This document shows positions 9,295 through 17,800 of a stretch of DNA of 64,000 bases, piece after piece. A program made the position numbers and the translations under genes. Every line of letters begins with the position of its first letter. Positions within the stretch are counted from its first letter, which is position 1. The notes under the pieces are model-generated. The model had not been told where the DNA came from. It saw nothing but the letters and a program-made list of their open reading frames with translations, and ran no database searches. Location: NCBI RefSeq assembly GCF_024339125.1, contig NZ_CP101417.1, positions 4,785,001 to 4,849,000 on the forward strand, given 5' to 3'. This DNA comes from Xanthomonas hortorum. Its GTDB lineage: Bacteria; Pseudomonadota; Gammaproteobacteria; Xanthomonadales; Xanthomonadaceae.

Positions 9295-9801
9295 ATGAGC
9301 CGCTGGCGCCCGCCTGCCGAAAAAAGCACTGCGCTGATCACGCCCGATGGCCATGCCCGGCTCAAGGCCGAGCTGGAAGATCTCTGGCGCGTGCGTCGGC
9401 CAGAGGTGGTGCGCGCGCTGGCTGCAGCCGCCGCAGAAGGCGACCGCTCGGAGAATGCCGAATACACCTATCGCAAGAAGCAGCTCGGCGAGATCGACCG
9501 CCGTGTGCGTTATCTGAGCAAACGGCTGGAAGCCCTGCGCGTGGTGGATACCGCGCCGACCGACCCGCGCGCGGTGTTCTTCGGCGCGCAGGTCGAGCTG
9601 GAAGACGCCGACAGCGGCGACCTGCTGCACTACCGCATCGTCGGTCCGGACGAAACCGACGCCGGACGCGGCTGGATCAGCATCGACTCGCCGCTGGCGC
9701 GCGCGTTGCTGAAAAAACGCGTGGATGACGAATTCGAAGCGCAGCTACCGTCCGGCAAGCACACCTTCGTGGTGGTGTCGGTGGATTACGCGAGCCAGTA
9801 G
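9295..9801 (+). CDS. greB: Transcription elongation factor GreB
   Basis: The 168-aa product matches GreB throughout: [25 protein letters not shown] in the coiled-coil domain, the acidic loop [24 protein letters not shown] helix 2, [11 protein letters not shown] and [14 protein letters not shown] in the FKBP-like C-terminal domain. GreB enters the RNA polymerase secondary channel and stimulates cleavage of backtracked transcripts. The tip acidic residues (Asp/Glu in GDRSENAE) needed to hold the second Mg ion are present. I chose the ATG at 9295 because it gives a normal-length N-terminus. In-frame ATGs at 9226 and 9256 would add an unusual extension. Confidence 0.95.
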   Translation: MSRWRPPAEKSTALITPDGHARLKAELEDLWRVRRPEVVRALAAAAAEGDRSENAEYTYRKKQLGEIDRRVRYLSKRLEALRVVDTAPTDPRAVFFGAQVELEDADSGDLLHYRIVGPDETDAGRGWISIDSPLARALLKKRVDDEFEAQLPSGKHTFVVVSVDYASQ

Positions 9802-9828
9802 CCGCGTGATCGCCATCCGCTGACGTGC

Positions 9829-9893
9829 AGGAGCGCACTTGTGCGCGATGGGGCGTTATCGATAACGCCTCTTCGCGCACAAAGTGCGCTCCT
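9829..9893. repeat. Long hairpin (REP-like) between greB and rimO
   Basis: Outer arms AGGAGCGCACTTGTGCGCGA and its near complement (TCGCGCACAAAGTGCGCTCCT) flank a perfect inner palindrome GGCGTTATCGATAACGCC (9852-9869). It lies between the convergent greB and rimO genes, so it probably ends transcription from both sides. The outer arm is of a kind dispersed widely in xanthomonad genomes. Confidence 0.75.
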
Positions 9894-9923
9894 ACGGACC
9901 GCGGTGTCCCGACACCTGACCGG

Positions 9924-11294
9924 TTACACCATCTGCAGATTCAACGACCGTCCTTGCTGGATCGGGGCATTGGCCGGCAATGCATCGCCGAACAGATCGT
10001 GCTCATCGCTGTCGGTGATCTCCACATCGACCAGGTCGCCGATCTTCAACTTGAGCTCGCCGCCGTTCTGGATATGCACCAGGCCGTCGATTTCCGGCGC
10101 GTCCGCGCGCGAACGGGCCACGGCGATATCGTCTTCAATCAGGTCGACCAGGCATTGCTGCACGCTGCCGATCTTGGCTTCCAGCCGCGCGGCGGAAATC
10201 TCTGCCTGCTTGGCCATGAAACGCGCCAGCCGCTCCTGCTTGAGCTCTTCCGGCACCGGATCCGGCAATGCGTTGGCGCTGGCCCCTTCCACTGGCGAAT
10301 ACGCGAACGCACCGACTCGATCGAGCTGGGCCTGATCCAGGAAGTCGAGCAGGGATTCGAACTCGGCATCGGTCTCGCCGGGGAAGCCGACGATAAAGGT
10401 CGAGCGTACGGTGATCTCGGGGCACATCGCCTTCCAGCGCTGCACGCGCTCCAAGGTCTTTTCCACCGCACCGGGCCGCTTCATCAGCTTGAGGATGCGC
10501 GGGCTGGCGTGCTGGAACGGGATGTCCAGGTACGGCAGCAGCTTGCCTTCGGCCATCAGCGGAATCACATCGTCCACGTGCGGGTACGGATAGACGTAAT
10601 GCAGGCGCGTCCACACGCCCAGCTCCGACAAACCTTCGCACAATGCCTTCATGCGGGTCTGGTACATGCGGTCGCGCCACGGGCGCTCGACGTACTTCAG
10701 ATCCACGCCATAGGCCGAGGTGTCCTGCGAGACCATCAGCAACTCCTTGACCCCGCCGCGCACCAGGCGCTCGGCTTCGCGCAGGACTTCATCGACCGGG
10801 CGCGAGGCCAGATCGCCGCGCATGGACGGAATGATGCAAAAGCTGCAACGGTGATTGCAGCCTTCGGAAATCTTCAAGTACGCGTAATGGCGCGGGGTCA
10901 GCTTGATGCCGTAGTCCGGCACCAGATCCACGAACGGGTCGTGGCGCGGCGGCAATGCCGCATGCACCGCTTCCATCACGCTTTGATAGTCCTGAGGGCC
11001 GGACACCGCCAGCACCTGCGGATAGGCCTCGCGGATCTGTTCCGGGCGCTTGCCCAGGCAGCCGGTGACGATCACCTTGCCGTTGGCGTTCATCGCCTCG
11101 CCGATCGCATCCAGCGACTCGGTTACTGCCGAATCGATGAAGCCGCAGGTGTTAACCACCACCACGTCGGCGGCGTCGTAACTGGGCACGATGTCGTAGC
11201 CCTCCACGCGCAGCTGGGTGAGGATGCGTTCGGAATCGACGAGCGCCTTCGGGCAGCCTAATGATATAAACCCTATACTTCTGCTATCCGACAC
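9924..11294 (-). CDS. rimO: Ribosomal protein S12 methylthiotransferase RimO, N-terminus re-made by the prophage
   Basis: A radical-SAM methylthiotransferase that modifies an Asp of ribosomal protein S12. The UPF0004 domain cysteines (about C14, C50, C79), the radical SAM cluster CNHRCSFC (C146, C150, C153) and a C-terminal TRAM domain are present, giving 456 aa. The prophage is inserted after the codons for the first ~16 residues. From GTG 11294 the phage side encodes [16 protein letters not shown], and the host side continues ALVDSERI. The displaced native start at 51182 encodes MSQLNPKVGFVSLGCPK. The GTG is preceded by AGGTG at a good distance. A TTG at 11327 is possible but less likely. 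The protein should be functional; its promoter has changed. Its start lies only 16 bp from the divergent integrase start. Confidence 0.93.
   Translation of the reverse strand: MSDSRSIGFISLGCPKALVDSERILTQLRVEGYDIVPSYDAADVVVVNTCGFIDSAVTESLDAIGEAMNANGKVIVTGCLGKRPEQIREAYPQVLAVSGPQDYQSVMEAVHAALPPRHDPFVDLVPDYGIKLTPRHYAYLKISEGCNHRCSFCIIPSMRGDLASRPVDEVLREAERLVRGGVKELLMVSQDTSAYGVDLKYVERPWRDRMYQTRMKALCEGLSELGVWTRLHYVYPYPHVDDVIPLMAEGKLLPYLDIPFQHASPRILKLMKRPGAVEKTLERVQRWKAMCPEITVRSTFIVGFPGETDAEFESLLDFLDQAQLDRVGAFAYSPVEGASANALPDPVPEELKQERLARFMAKQAEISAARLEAKIGSVQQCLVDLIEDDIAVARSRADAPEIDGLVHIQNGGELKLKIGDLVDVEITDSDEHDLFGDALPANAPIQQGRSLNLQMV
11248..11258. other. attL core (TTCGGGCAGCC)
   Basis: This 11-bp sequence occurs inside rimO at the left prophage boundary and again at 51133-51143. 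Left of it the sequence is host rimO; right of it the codon use changes sharply (ATA, TTA, TCA) and the integrase begins. The copy at the right end is flanked on its outer side by the missing native rimO start, which fixes the boundary. Confidence 0.93.
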
Positions 11295-11310
11295 GACGAC
11301 ACCTGGCGCT

Positions 11311-12972
11311 ATGGCTATAAAGGCCAAAGTTTACAGCTACTTGCGGTTTAGCGACCCGAAGCAGGCCGCCGGCAGCAGCGCTGATCGACAAATGGAATAT
11401 GCGAGGCGCTGGGCGGCCGAGCACAGCATGACGCTCGATTCCGAGTTGTCGATGCAAGACGCTGGACTGTCGGCATACCACCAGCGCCATGTAACACGTG
11501 GCGCCCTTGGCCTGTTCCTGCAGGCGATCGATGACAGGCGCATCCCCGCAGGGTCGGTGTTGGTGGTTGAAGGGCTAGACCGCCTCAGCCGCGCGGAGCC
11601 TATCCAGGCCCAAGCGCAACTCGCCCAGATCATCAACGCCGGCATCACCGTCGTGACCGCGAGCGACGGACGCGAGTACAACCGCGAAGGGCTCAAGGCC
11701 CAGCCCATGGATCTGGTGTACAGCCTCCTGATCATGATCCGTGCGCACGAGGAGTCCGATACAAAGAGCAAACGCGTGCGCGCAGCGATTCATCGGCAGT
11801 GCCAGGGCTGGATGGCCGGCACATGGCGAGGACTCGTGCGCAACGGCAAGGATCCGCATTGGCTTCGTCTGGTTGACCAGCACTTTGAAATTGCGCCTGA
11901 GCGCGGGGAAGCGGTGCGCATTGCAGTAAGGATGTTCCGCGAGGGACACGGTGCAGTGCGAATTATGCGAACCCTGACTGATATGGGGTTGCAGATCACA
12001 AACGGCGGCAACCCCTCGCAGCAGCTATACCGAATCGTGCGGAATAGAGCCTTGATTGGGGAAAAGGTGCTGGAGGTCGACGGGCAGGAATATCGTCTGG
12101 CGAACTACTACCCTGCCCTGCTTTCGCCTGCGGAGTTCGCCGACCTGCAGCACCTGACGGTGCAACGCTCACGCCGCAAGGGCACTGGTGAGATTCCAGG
12201 GCTCATCACTGGCATGCGGATTGCCTTCTGCGGCTACTGCGGAGCGGCGATGGTGGCTCAGAACTTGATGACGCGTGGTCGCCGGGAAGATGGACGCCCC
12301 CAAGATGGCCATCGGCGCTTGATCTGCGTCAGCAACTCCCAAGGAGGCGGCTGCCCCGTCGCCGGCAGCTGCAGCGTCGTCCCGATCGAGCACGCCCTGG
12401 TGACCTTCTGCGCCGACCAAATGAACCTGTCTAGGCTTCTAGACTTTGGGAATCGCGCAGACGGTATCGTCGGCCAGCTGACCGTTGCTCGTGTGCAGGT
12501 CTCGGATACCGCGACTCGGATAGATAAGATCACCGATGCCCTACTGGCTTCGGACGCCGGCCAGGCGCCGGCGGCATTCATGCGGCGCGCACGTGAGCTT
12601 GAGGCCGAGCTGGCAGAGCAGCAGAAGCGAGTAGAGGCGTTGGAGCACGAGTTGGCGGCCGTCGCCTTATCCCCAGAGCCAGCCGCCGCGAAGGCGTGGG
12701 CATGCCTCGTCGCAGGAGTCGAGGCACTCGACTATGACGCGCGCATCAAGGCCCGGCAGCTGGTCGCCGATACTTTCGACCGAATCGTAGTGTTCCATCG
12801 CGGCAGGAAGCCGGAACGTACGCGCTCGTGGAAAGGCACTATCGACCTGTTACTCATCGCGAAGCGCGGCGGCGCCCGACTGCTTCACATTGATCGTCAG
12901 ACCGGAGGTTGGCAGGCCGGCGAACAGATCGACACAACACAAATCCCGCTGCCCCCGAATATTGCGGACTGA
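11311..12972 (+). CDS. Large serine recombinase (phage integrase)
   Basis: A 553-aa protein. The N-terminal resolvase/invertase domain opens [20 protein letters not shown], with the nucleophile serine in FSDPKQ or SSADRQ and the helper motif [13 protein letters not shown] recombinase domain follows (about 185-300), then a zinc-ribbon region with FCGYCG and later Cys pairs ([16 protein letters not shown]). A long coiled-coil ([23 protein letters not shown]) completes the protein. This is the layout of phiC31/Bxb1-type integrases, which join short attP and attB sites directionally and need a directionality factor for excision. The ATG at 11311 was chosen because it lies just inside attL and homologues begin with a short lead to YSYxRFS. 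A -10-like TATACT is at 11274-11279. The gene is divergent from rimO. Confidence 0.95.
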   Translation: MAIKAKVYSYLRFSDPKQAAGSSADRQMEYARRWAAEHSMTLDSELSMQDAGLSAYHQRHVTRGALGLFLQAIDDRRIPAGSVLVVEGLDRLSRAEPIQAQAQLAQIINAGITVVTASDGREYNREGLKAQPMDLVYSLLIMIRAHEESDTKSKRVRAAIHRQCQGWMAGTWRGLVRNGKDPHWLRLVDQHFEIAPERGEAVRIAVRMFREGHGAVRIMRTLTDMGLQITNGGNPSQQLYRIVRNRALIGEKVLEVDGQEYRLANYYPALLSPAEFADLQHLTVQRSRRKGTGEIPGLITGMRIAFCGYCGAAMVAQNLMTRGRREDGRPQDGHRRLICVSNSQGGGCPVAGSCSVVPIEHALVTFCADQMNLSRLLDFGNRADGIVGQLTVARVQVSDTATRIDKITDALLASDAGQAPAAFMRRARELEAELAEQQKRVEALEHELAAVALSPEPAAAKAWACLVAGVEALDYDARIKARQLVADTFDRIVVFHRGRKPERTRSWKGTIDLLLIAKRGGARLLHIDRQTGGWQAGEQIDTTQIPLPPNIAD

Positions 12973-12979
12973 AGCTTAG

Positions 12980-13204
12980 CTAGCGCGGCATCCGGGTGGC
13001 CACTTCAGCTCGGATCCTCGCCTCGTGCCGCGTGGCCCACATAACGGTGCCACGTCGCCCCTGATCGAAGCTACTGCAGTCGCGCTGGACAAAACGCGCG
13101 AAGGGCTCGCCGGGCGGCACCGGCCCCATCGCGCCCCGCCAAGGCCTGTCCCAGCGGAAGCCAGGCGGCAGCACAGGTTCATCGCCGGCATCGATCGCGC
13201 TCAT
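12980..13204 (-). CDS. Small phage protein of unknown function, coupled to its upstream neighbour
   Basis: A 74-aa protein from ATG 13204, convergent with the integrase (7 bp between stops). It contains PVLPPGFRWDRPWRGAMGP and a basic helical C-terminus (TRHEARIRAEVATRMPR). Its start overlaps the stop of the upstream small gene as ATGA, which is typical of translational coupling. No known domain is recognised. Such pairs beside an integrase gene may include a directionality factor, but nothing in the sequence proves that. Confidence 0.5.
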   Translation of the reverse strand: MSAIDAGDEPVLPPGFRWDRPWRGAMGPVPPGEPFARFVQRDCSSFDQGRRGTVMWATRHEARIRAEVATRMPR

Positions 13205-13374
13205 GCAGCAGTAACCGACATATATATGGTGTGCTGCTGACCACCGTGCTTGTTGGCCAACTGGCTTCCGCGCTCGAGCATGGCCACGGCCTGGTCTACC
13301 ACCCACCAGCGCTTCCCGCCCGCCGCGTCGACGGGATCGAGGTTTGCCTGCGGAGCATCGTGGGTCAGCGACAT
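13201..13374 (-). CDS. Small phage protein of unknown function
   Basis: A 57-aa protein from ATG 13374 (an in-frame start further up at 13434 is possible). The core KRWWVVDQAVAMLERGSQLANKHGGQ reads like one amphipathic helix followed by a short strand (HTIYMSVTA). It overlaps the downstream small gene by 4 bp. No Shine-Dalgarno is obvious. It faces the GGTAAT repeat array, which could carry its promoter and operators. Confidence 0.45.
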   Translation of the reverse strand: MSLTHDAPQANLDPVDAAGGKRWWVVDQAVAMLERGSQLANKHGGQQHTIYMSVTAA

Positions 13375-13458
13375 TGCGGGGAATCGGTCGTAGCGAGTGG
13401 TGTGGCAGCCCACTCTAGCGCGCTCCAATCTCAATTTTTCAGATGACCACGGGAAGGG

Positions 13459-13732
13459 GGTAATCTAGGTAATCCGCTTCCAGCAATGCACATATTTCCA
13501 TATTTATCAATTACTTATTAGAAAATATCAAAGGTAATTAAAGGGTAATTGAGAGGTAATGGGATTACCTTTTGGGGAGGTAATCCCATTCCCAAAAAAT
13601 ATCCTTCAATTTCAATCACATAACTTTTCCATGGGGTGCCGATTACCTTAAATCACCCCAAAAGGTAATCCCGAATTTCCCATTGACATCAGTCCCTTAG
13701 ACCCTGTTTCGGCTCGCGGATTACCGATTACC
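13459..13732. repeat. Iteron-like array: 11 copies of GGTAAT/ATTACC
   Basis: The hexamer GGTAAT starts at 13459, 13468, 13533, 13544, 13555, 13579 and 13664 on the plus strand. Its complement ATTACC occurs within GATTACC at 13563, 13641, 13719 and 13726. Most copies read GGTAATC or GGTAATT, and several sit in facing pairs (13555/13563, 13641/13664). The stretch is visibly AT-richer than the phage around it and has no long reading frame. It looks like a multi-site protein-binding region: replication origin, partition site or operator cluster. Confidence 0.7.
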
Positions 13733-14170
13733 TGGTTCCGATGGTCATTTGACGAAACGCACCGGGAGGCCTGGCCACGGAACGCGGCCGCGCCCCGCCC
13801 GCAGAGTCCTCGGGCGCGCAGGGATCTGCAGGGAAGAGAGGCCCCCTTGAATCCCACGGATCGGTAGCAGCAGCGCGGCCCAGGCCTACCCCGCAGGGGT
13901 GCAGCGAAAACCATGCATGAAGACCGCAGGCGTGGCGGGGCGACGATTGCGCGCGCCAGGGGCAGCACCATTTGCAGACGTCGGAGTTTTCCTACTGCGC
14001 CCGCTGTAGAAGCCGGGCAACATGAGGGCCTAGGGCCGGAGCGCCATCACGCCGGGGTGCCGTTGGACGGCCGCATTGAGCTTGGGCGTGGCTCAACACG
14101 GTAGGTGCAGGGTCCTACCTGACCGCGCTTCAAGCGGTGCCCGATGGATGAGAGAATTGAGGCCATGAAT
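13733..14170. other. GC-rich stretch without a convincing gene
   Basis: After the GGTAAT array the composition swings back to GC-rich. Short frames exist on both strands, but none has a good ribosome site or family resemblance. The segment presumably carries the promoter for the gene at 14171. A short palindrome GTAGGTGCAGGGTCCTAC lies at 14101-14118. Confidence 0.5.
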
Positions 14171-14815
14171 ATGAACGAAGCCAGAAAAGTCGCAGGGAGC
14201 AGGCCTCAGAAAGGCGAGTTCTACACCCTCGGTCCTGACATGCGTGGAAGCCAAGGCCACGGCGTAGTGTTCGAGAACAAAGCAGACTTCCCTCTGCCCA
14301 CACATTTAAGCCTTGAGCAATCAAGTAGCGGAATTAAAGGCTTTAGAGATATACCTCGCTTGCGCCAGGGTCAGCCGGATCAAATGGTCAATGATCTCGA
14401 CTCAAGTTTTCGAGGTTACTGGCTCGTATCCGACCCATTGAAAAAGCTTTTCGAGTCAATTGACTCAGAAGCGTTTTCCTTTGCGAAATGTGAATTCACT
14501 CTTTATGACGGATCGCAGGCCGCGCCACATTATTTCTGCGAGGTCGTTAGGGAGATTGATGCGCTTGACGAAGAAGCATCCACAGTCAAAATCCTAACCG
14601 AGGGCTACCCTAAAGGTAAGCACTATAGTTTGGTTGGGGGAGCCAGCCTCGCCTTTAGAAAAGAAGTTCTAGGCGCTACCCATGTCTTCCGGACACCCTA
14701 TAACGGCGGGCTTGTTATCTGTGATCGCTTGTTTCGAGACGCACTGATCGAACACGGATTTGGGAAGGGACGCAATTCGCGCGGCGTCTGGCTGAGCGAC
14801 GCTGCAGACTGTTAA
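14171..14815 (+). CDS. Imm11/DUF1629-like protein (putative immunity protein)
   Basis: A 214-aa protein with the course of the Imm11 (DUF1629) family: an N-terminal FYTLGPD strand, PLPTHLSLEQ, then a DxxxS.RGYWLVSDPLKKLFESID segment. Next come APHYFCEVVREIDALD and, near the end, HVFRTPYNGGLVICDRLFRDALIEHGFG. This family occurs as immunity proteins beside polymorphic toxins. I chose ATG 14171 because TGAGG lies 8 nt upstream; ATGs at 14144 and 14165 are alternatives. It is 38 bp upstream of the large nuclease-like gene, in the same direction. Base composition is AT-richer than the phage structural genes, which suggests separate acquisition. Confidence 0.72.
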   Translation: MNEARKVAGSRPQKGEFYTLGPDMRGSQGHGVVFENKADFPLPTHLSLEQSSSGIKGFRDIPRLRQGQPDQMVNDLDSSFRGYWLVSDPLKKLFESIDSEAFSFAKCEFTLYDGSQAAPHYFCEVVREIDALDEEASTVKILTEGYPKGKHYSLVGGASLAFRKEVLGATHVFRTPYNGGLVICDRLFRDALIEHGFGKGRNSRGVWLSDAADC

Positions 14816-14853
14816 GTCAATCGACTTTATACGCACCTTAAGGATCGAGGGAC

Positions 14854-17800
14854 ATGCCTGCCAACAGTGTCATCCTGCAAAGCCACCACGTTATTGAGCA
14901 GAGCCTTATACAACGACACCCTCTATTGGTGGAGTTGGTCAACCATGGACTGATTGACGAGCATACTTCGGTAAACCGCCTTTATTTGCCTGTGGACGGA
15001 AAGCTAGCTGAGGCTATTGAAACTTCGCCGCACCGAGGAAGGACACGCAGCTCATATACACGGGGTATCGTCGAAACGCTAAACAGCATCTCCGACACAA
15101 GTGATGGCTTAGCTGCACTCGATGGCGATCCAATAGCATTACAGAAAGTCGCCACTCAGGTCACCGAACTGCAAGACACCCTCAAGGTTGCTTTGATCAA
15201 CGGCGATGTCTTCACGACCACGCCGGATCGACTGACCAAGGTCGAGGCCAACGCGCAGAACCAGAGAACATTTTCCGATCTCAAGCAGTACAGCGCAGAG
15301 CATGCGGGACAGTTAAAAGCCTTGCGTTCGATGAGTGAGGTGGAATCCGAATGGGCCGCCATCACCCACTCGGAGCATCGGATTAGCGCGGTGATCGGCG
15401 CCGCAAAGGATACCTCGTCCAATCTAGTCGCAGCCCCAGGCGACCCGGTTGTCCGCGAGATCGCTGGGCGCGAGGAGTTCCGCTTGGCGATCGCCCACGC
15501 AGAACAGGCCGGCCGTGTGACGTTATCGCGGTCCAATGCGGCGTTGGTCCAGGAAGTGCTGGATGACACGCCGTCAAACATCGGCGGTGCTGCTCGCAGC
15601 ATTCGCCAAGTAGCAGGCGCCGCACCCCAGCCATACACCCCGCTGTCGCAGCGCGGCTTCGCCACTGCCGAGCTGCTCGCAGGCGACCTGTCGGCAGGCC
15701 AGGCACTGCGCGGCGCCGGCCTGCTCGCTACCGCTGCCGATACCGTCGTCACCGGTCAACGCGCCACACGCTTCCTCGGCCAGGACAACCCGCTCGCCGC
15801 GCAATCGGAGCTGGCGCATTTCGCCGGCCGCAATGTCGGTGGCTGGGCAGGCGGTACCGCTGCCGCCTACGCACTGGGTAGCTCGGGCGCCGGGCCGATG
15901 GTGCTGATCGCAGCCGATGCCTACTTCATGACCAAGGCTGGCGAGAAGGCTGCTGAGTTGCTCGACAACCGCGCCATCTACCAACAGACCGATCGCGACG
16001 GGACGCACTGGTCCTTCGATGGCCGCGCCTGGGCGCGCGAGGGAATAGCCGACACCACCCGCGACGGAGTGAACAACCCCACCTCCACGCCGATCGTTGC
16101 CAGTTACGAGAAGGCCCGCGAGCTCAACTACCAGGCCACCAATACCGCCGCAGCGTTGGCCCTCAAAGATGCGCCGGCGCCCGCTGATCCGTATCGCCAG
16201 CCTGCCAACGCCACAGACCGGCCAAGTCTGAGCACTGCCGACTGGCGGCGTGACGCATCGGACGGCCATTGGCATCGCCAGGTCAAGACCGAGATTTCCG
16301 GCGCCAACGATCGCGGCAGCTACGTACAGGAAACCGCCTTGCCGCCCCGCGCGGCTGAACTGGACGCGCAGGCCCAGGACATCATCGCGCGCAACATCGC
16401 CAACAGTCCGGGCGCGATCGCCGCGCGCTATGAGCTGGCACATCACCGCAGCGGCTGGGCCGCCGACGGGCTGCCGATGTCGCCAGCAGTGCTGCAGGCG
16501 TTGCCCGACCCGGATGCGTTGACCGCCTCGAACGGCCAGCACTACTACCGCGACATCGAGGGCCGATGGACCACCAACGGTGACCCGCCCGATGGCAATC
16601 GCGTGCTGGAACTGGACACCACGCGCGCGATGCTGCAGCCGGCGCTTGCCGAACAGACCCAGGCGATCGCTGCCATCCAGCAATCGCCGCAGGAGCTGCA
16701 GGGCGAGCAGACGCTGTACCGCTACCGCATCGTCGGAACGGAGTTGCAGCCGCAATGGCGCGAAGCGATCGAACTGGCGACCCAGCGCACCCGCGAGGCA
16801 GAGGGGCTTGCCGGCGATGGCGCGATGCAGTTGCAGCGCGGGCCGGGCGGTCAGTTCGGCGCCGATAGCCCGATTGCCCATCTGCAACGCGGCCCCGATG
16901 GTGTAGAGCGTGTTGCAGCGCTCACCAGCACCGAGGACATCCGCCAAGCGCTGCAGGAGGTGCAGGCGCGGCAGCAGCCCGGCGCCCCCACACAACAGCT
17001 GGCCTCTATGTCGCGCCCAACCGACGGATCGGCAGATAGCGACACCTCTAGCTCCAACGCATCCTCCAGCCCACAACTGGTGATGGATATGCAGGTGCGA
17101 ATGCAGGCAGCCAGCGCTGCCCAGGCGCGTCAAGAACGCGATCAGCAGGAACGCCAGACGCAAGACCAGCAGCTGGCCCAGGCACGCGCACACGCGCTGC
17201 AGGAGCAAACCTCACAGGAGGATCGGGCGCAGTCCTCTCAAGCGCTGCAGGCGCATGCATTGCAGGAGCTTCGCCAGCAAGAGTCGCAACAGCTGGAGCA
17301 GCAAGAACGCCAGGCACAGGATGCCCAGCAACGCGAACAGGCGCAGCGCCAAGTACACGACACCCAACAGCGCGAACAGTCGCAACAACAAGCCCAGGAG
17401 ACGCAACAGCGCGAGCAGGAAACACGCCAAGCCCAGGATGCCCAGCAGAGCCAGCAAGAACGTCTCCAGGCGCAGGATGTGCAACATCCAGAGCAACCGC
17501 CTCTGCAAGCCCAAGCGGCTCCACAACGCGAGCAGGAGCCGGCGAAGGACGGCGTCTTGCGCGAGCCGCCGCTCCATACTCAAGGCACATCGCCGCGTGA
17601 ACCCGAGCAACGGTCTACCCAGGATGACGTCGCCCAACAGCCCCAGAAGCAGCAGGCAGAGCATGGGCAAGCACATGCAACCGACGTAGCGCAGCAGCGG
17701 ATGCAAGGCCAACAAGCGCAGGAAGAGCGCTCGCACGAAGCCCCGCAACAGACAGCGCAGAGCGCGGCGATCGCGCCGACATCGCCGGCAGATCTGCAGC

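Noticed and set aside
13459-13732. CRISPR array
   Set aside because: The repeats are 6-7 bp, in both orientations and irregularly spaced; no repeat-spacer structure and no cas genes in the window.
15574-17208. 544-codon minus frame
   Set aside because: Antisense to the 1328-aa gene; composition is that of a shadow frame.
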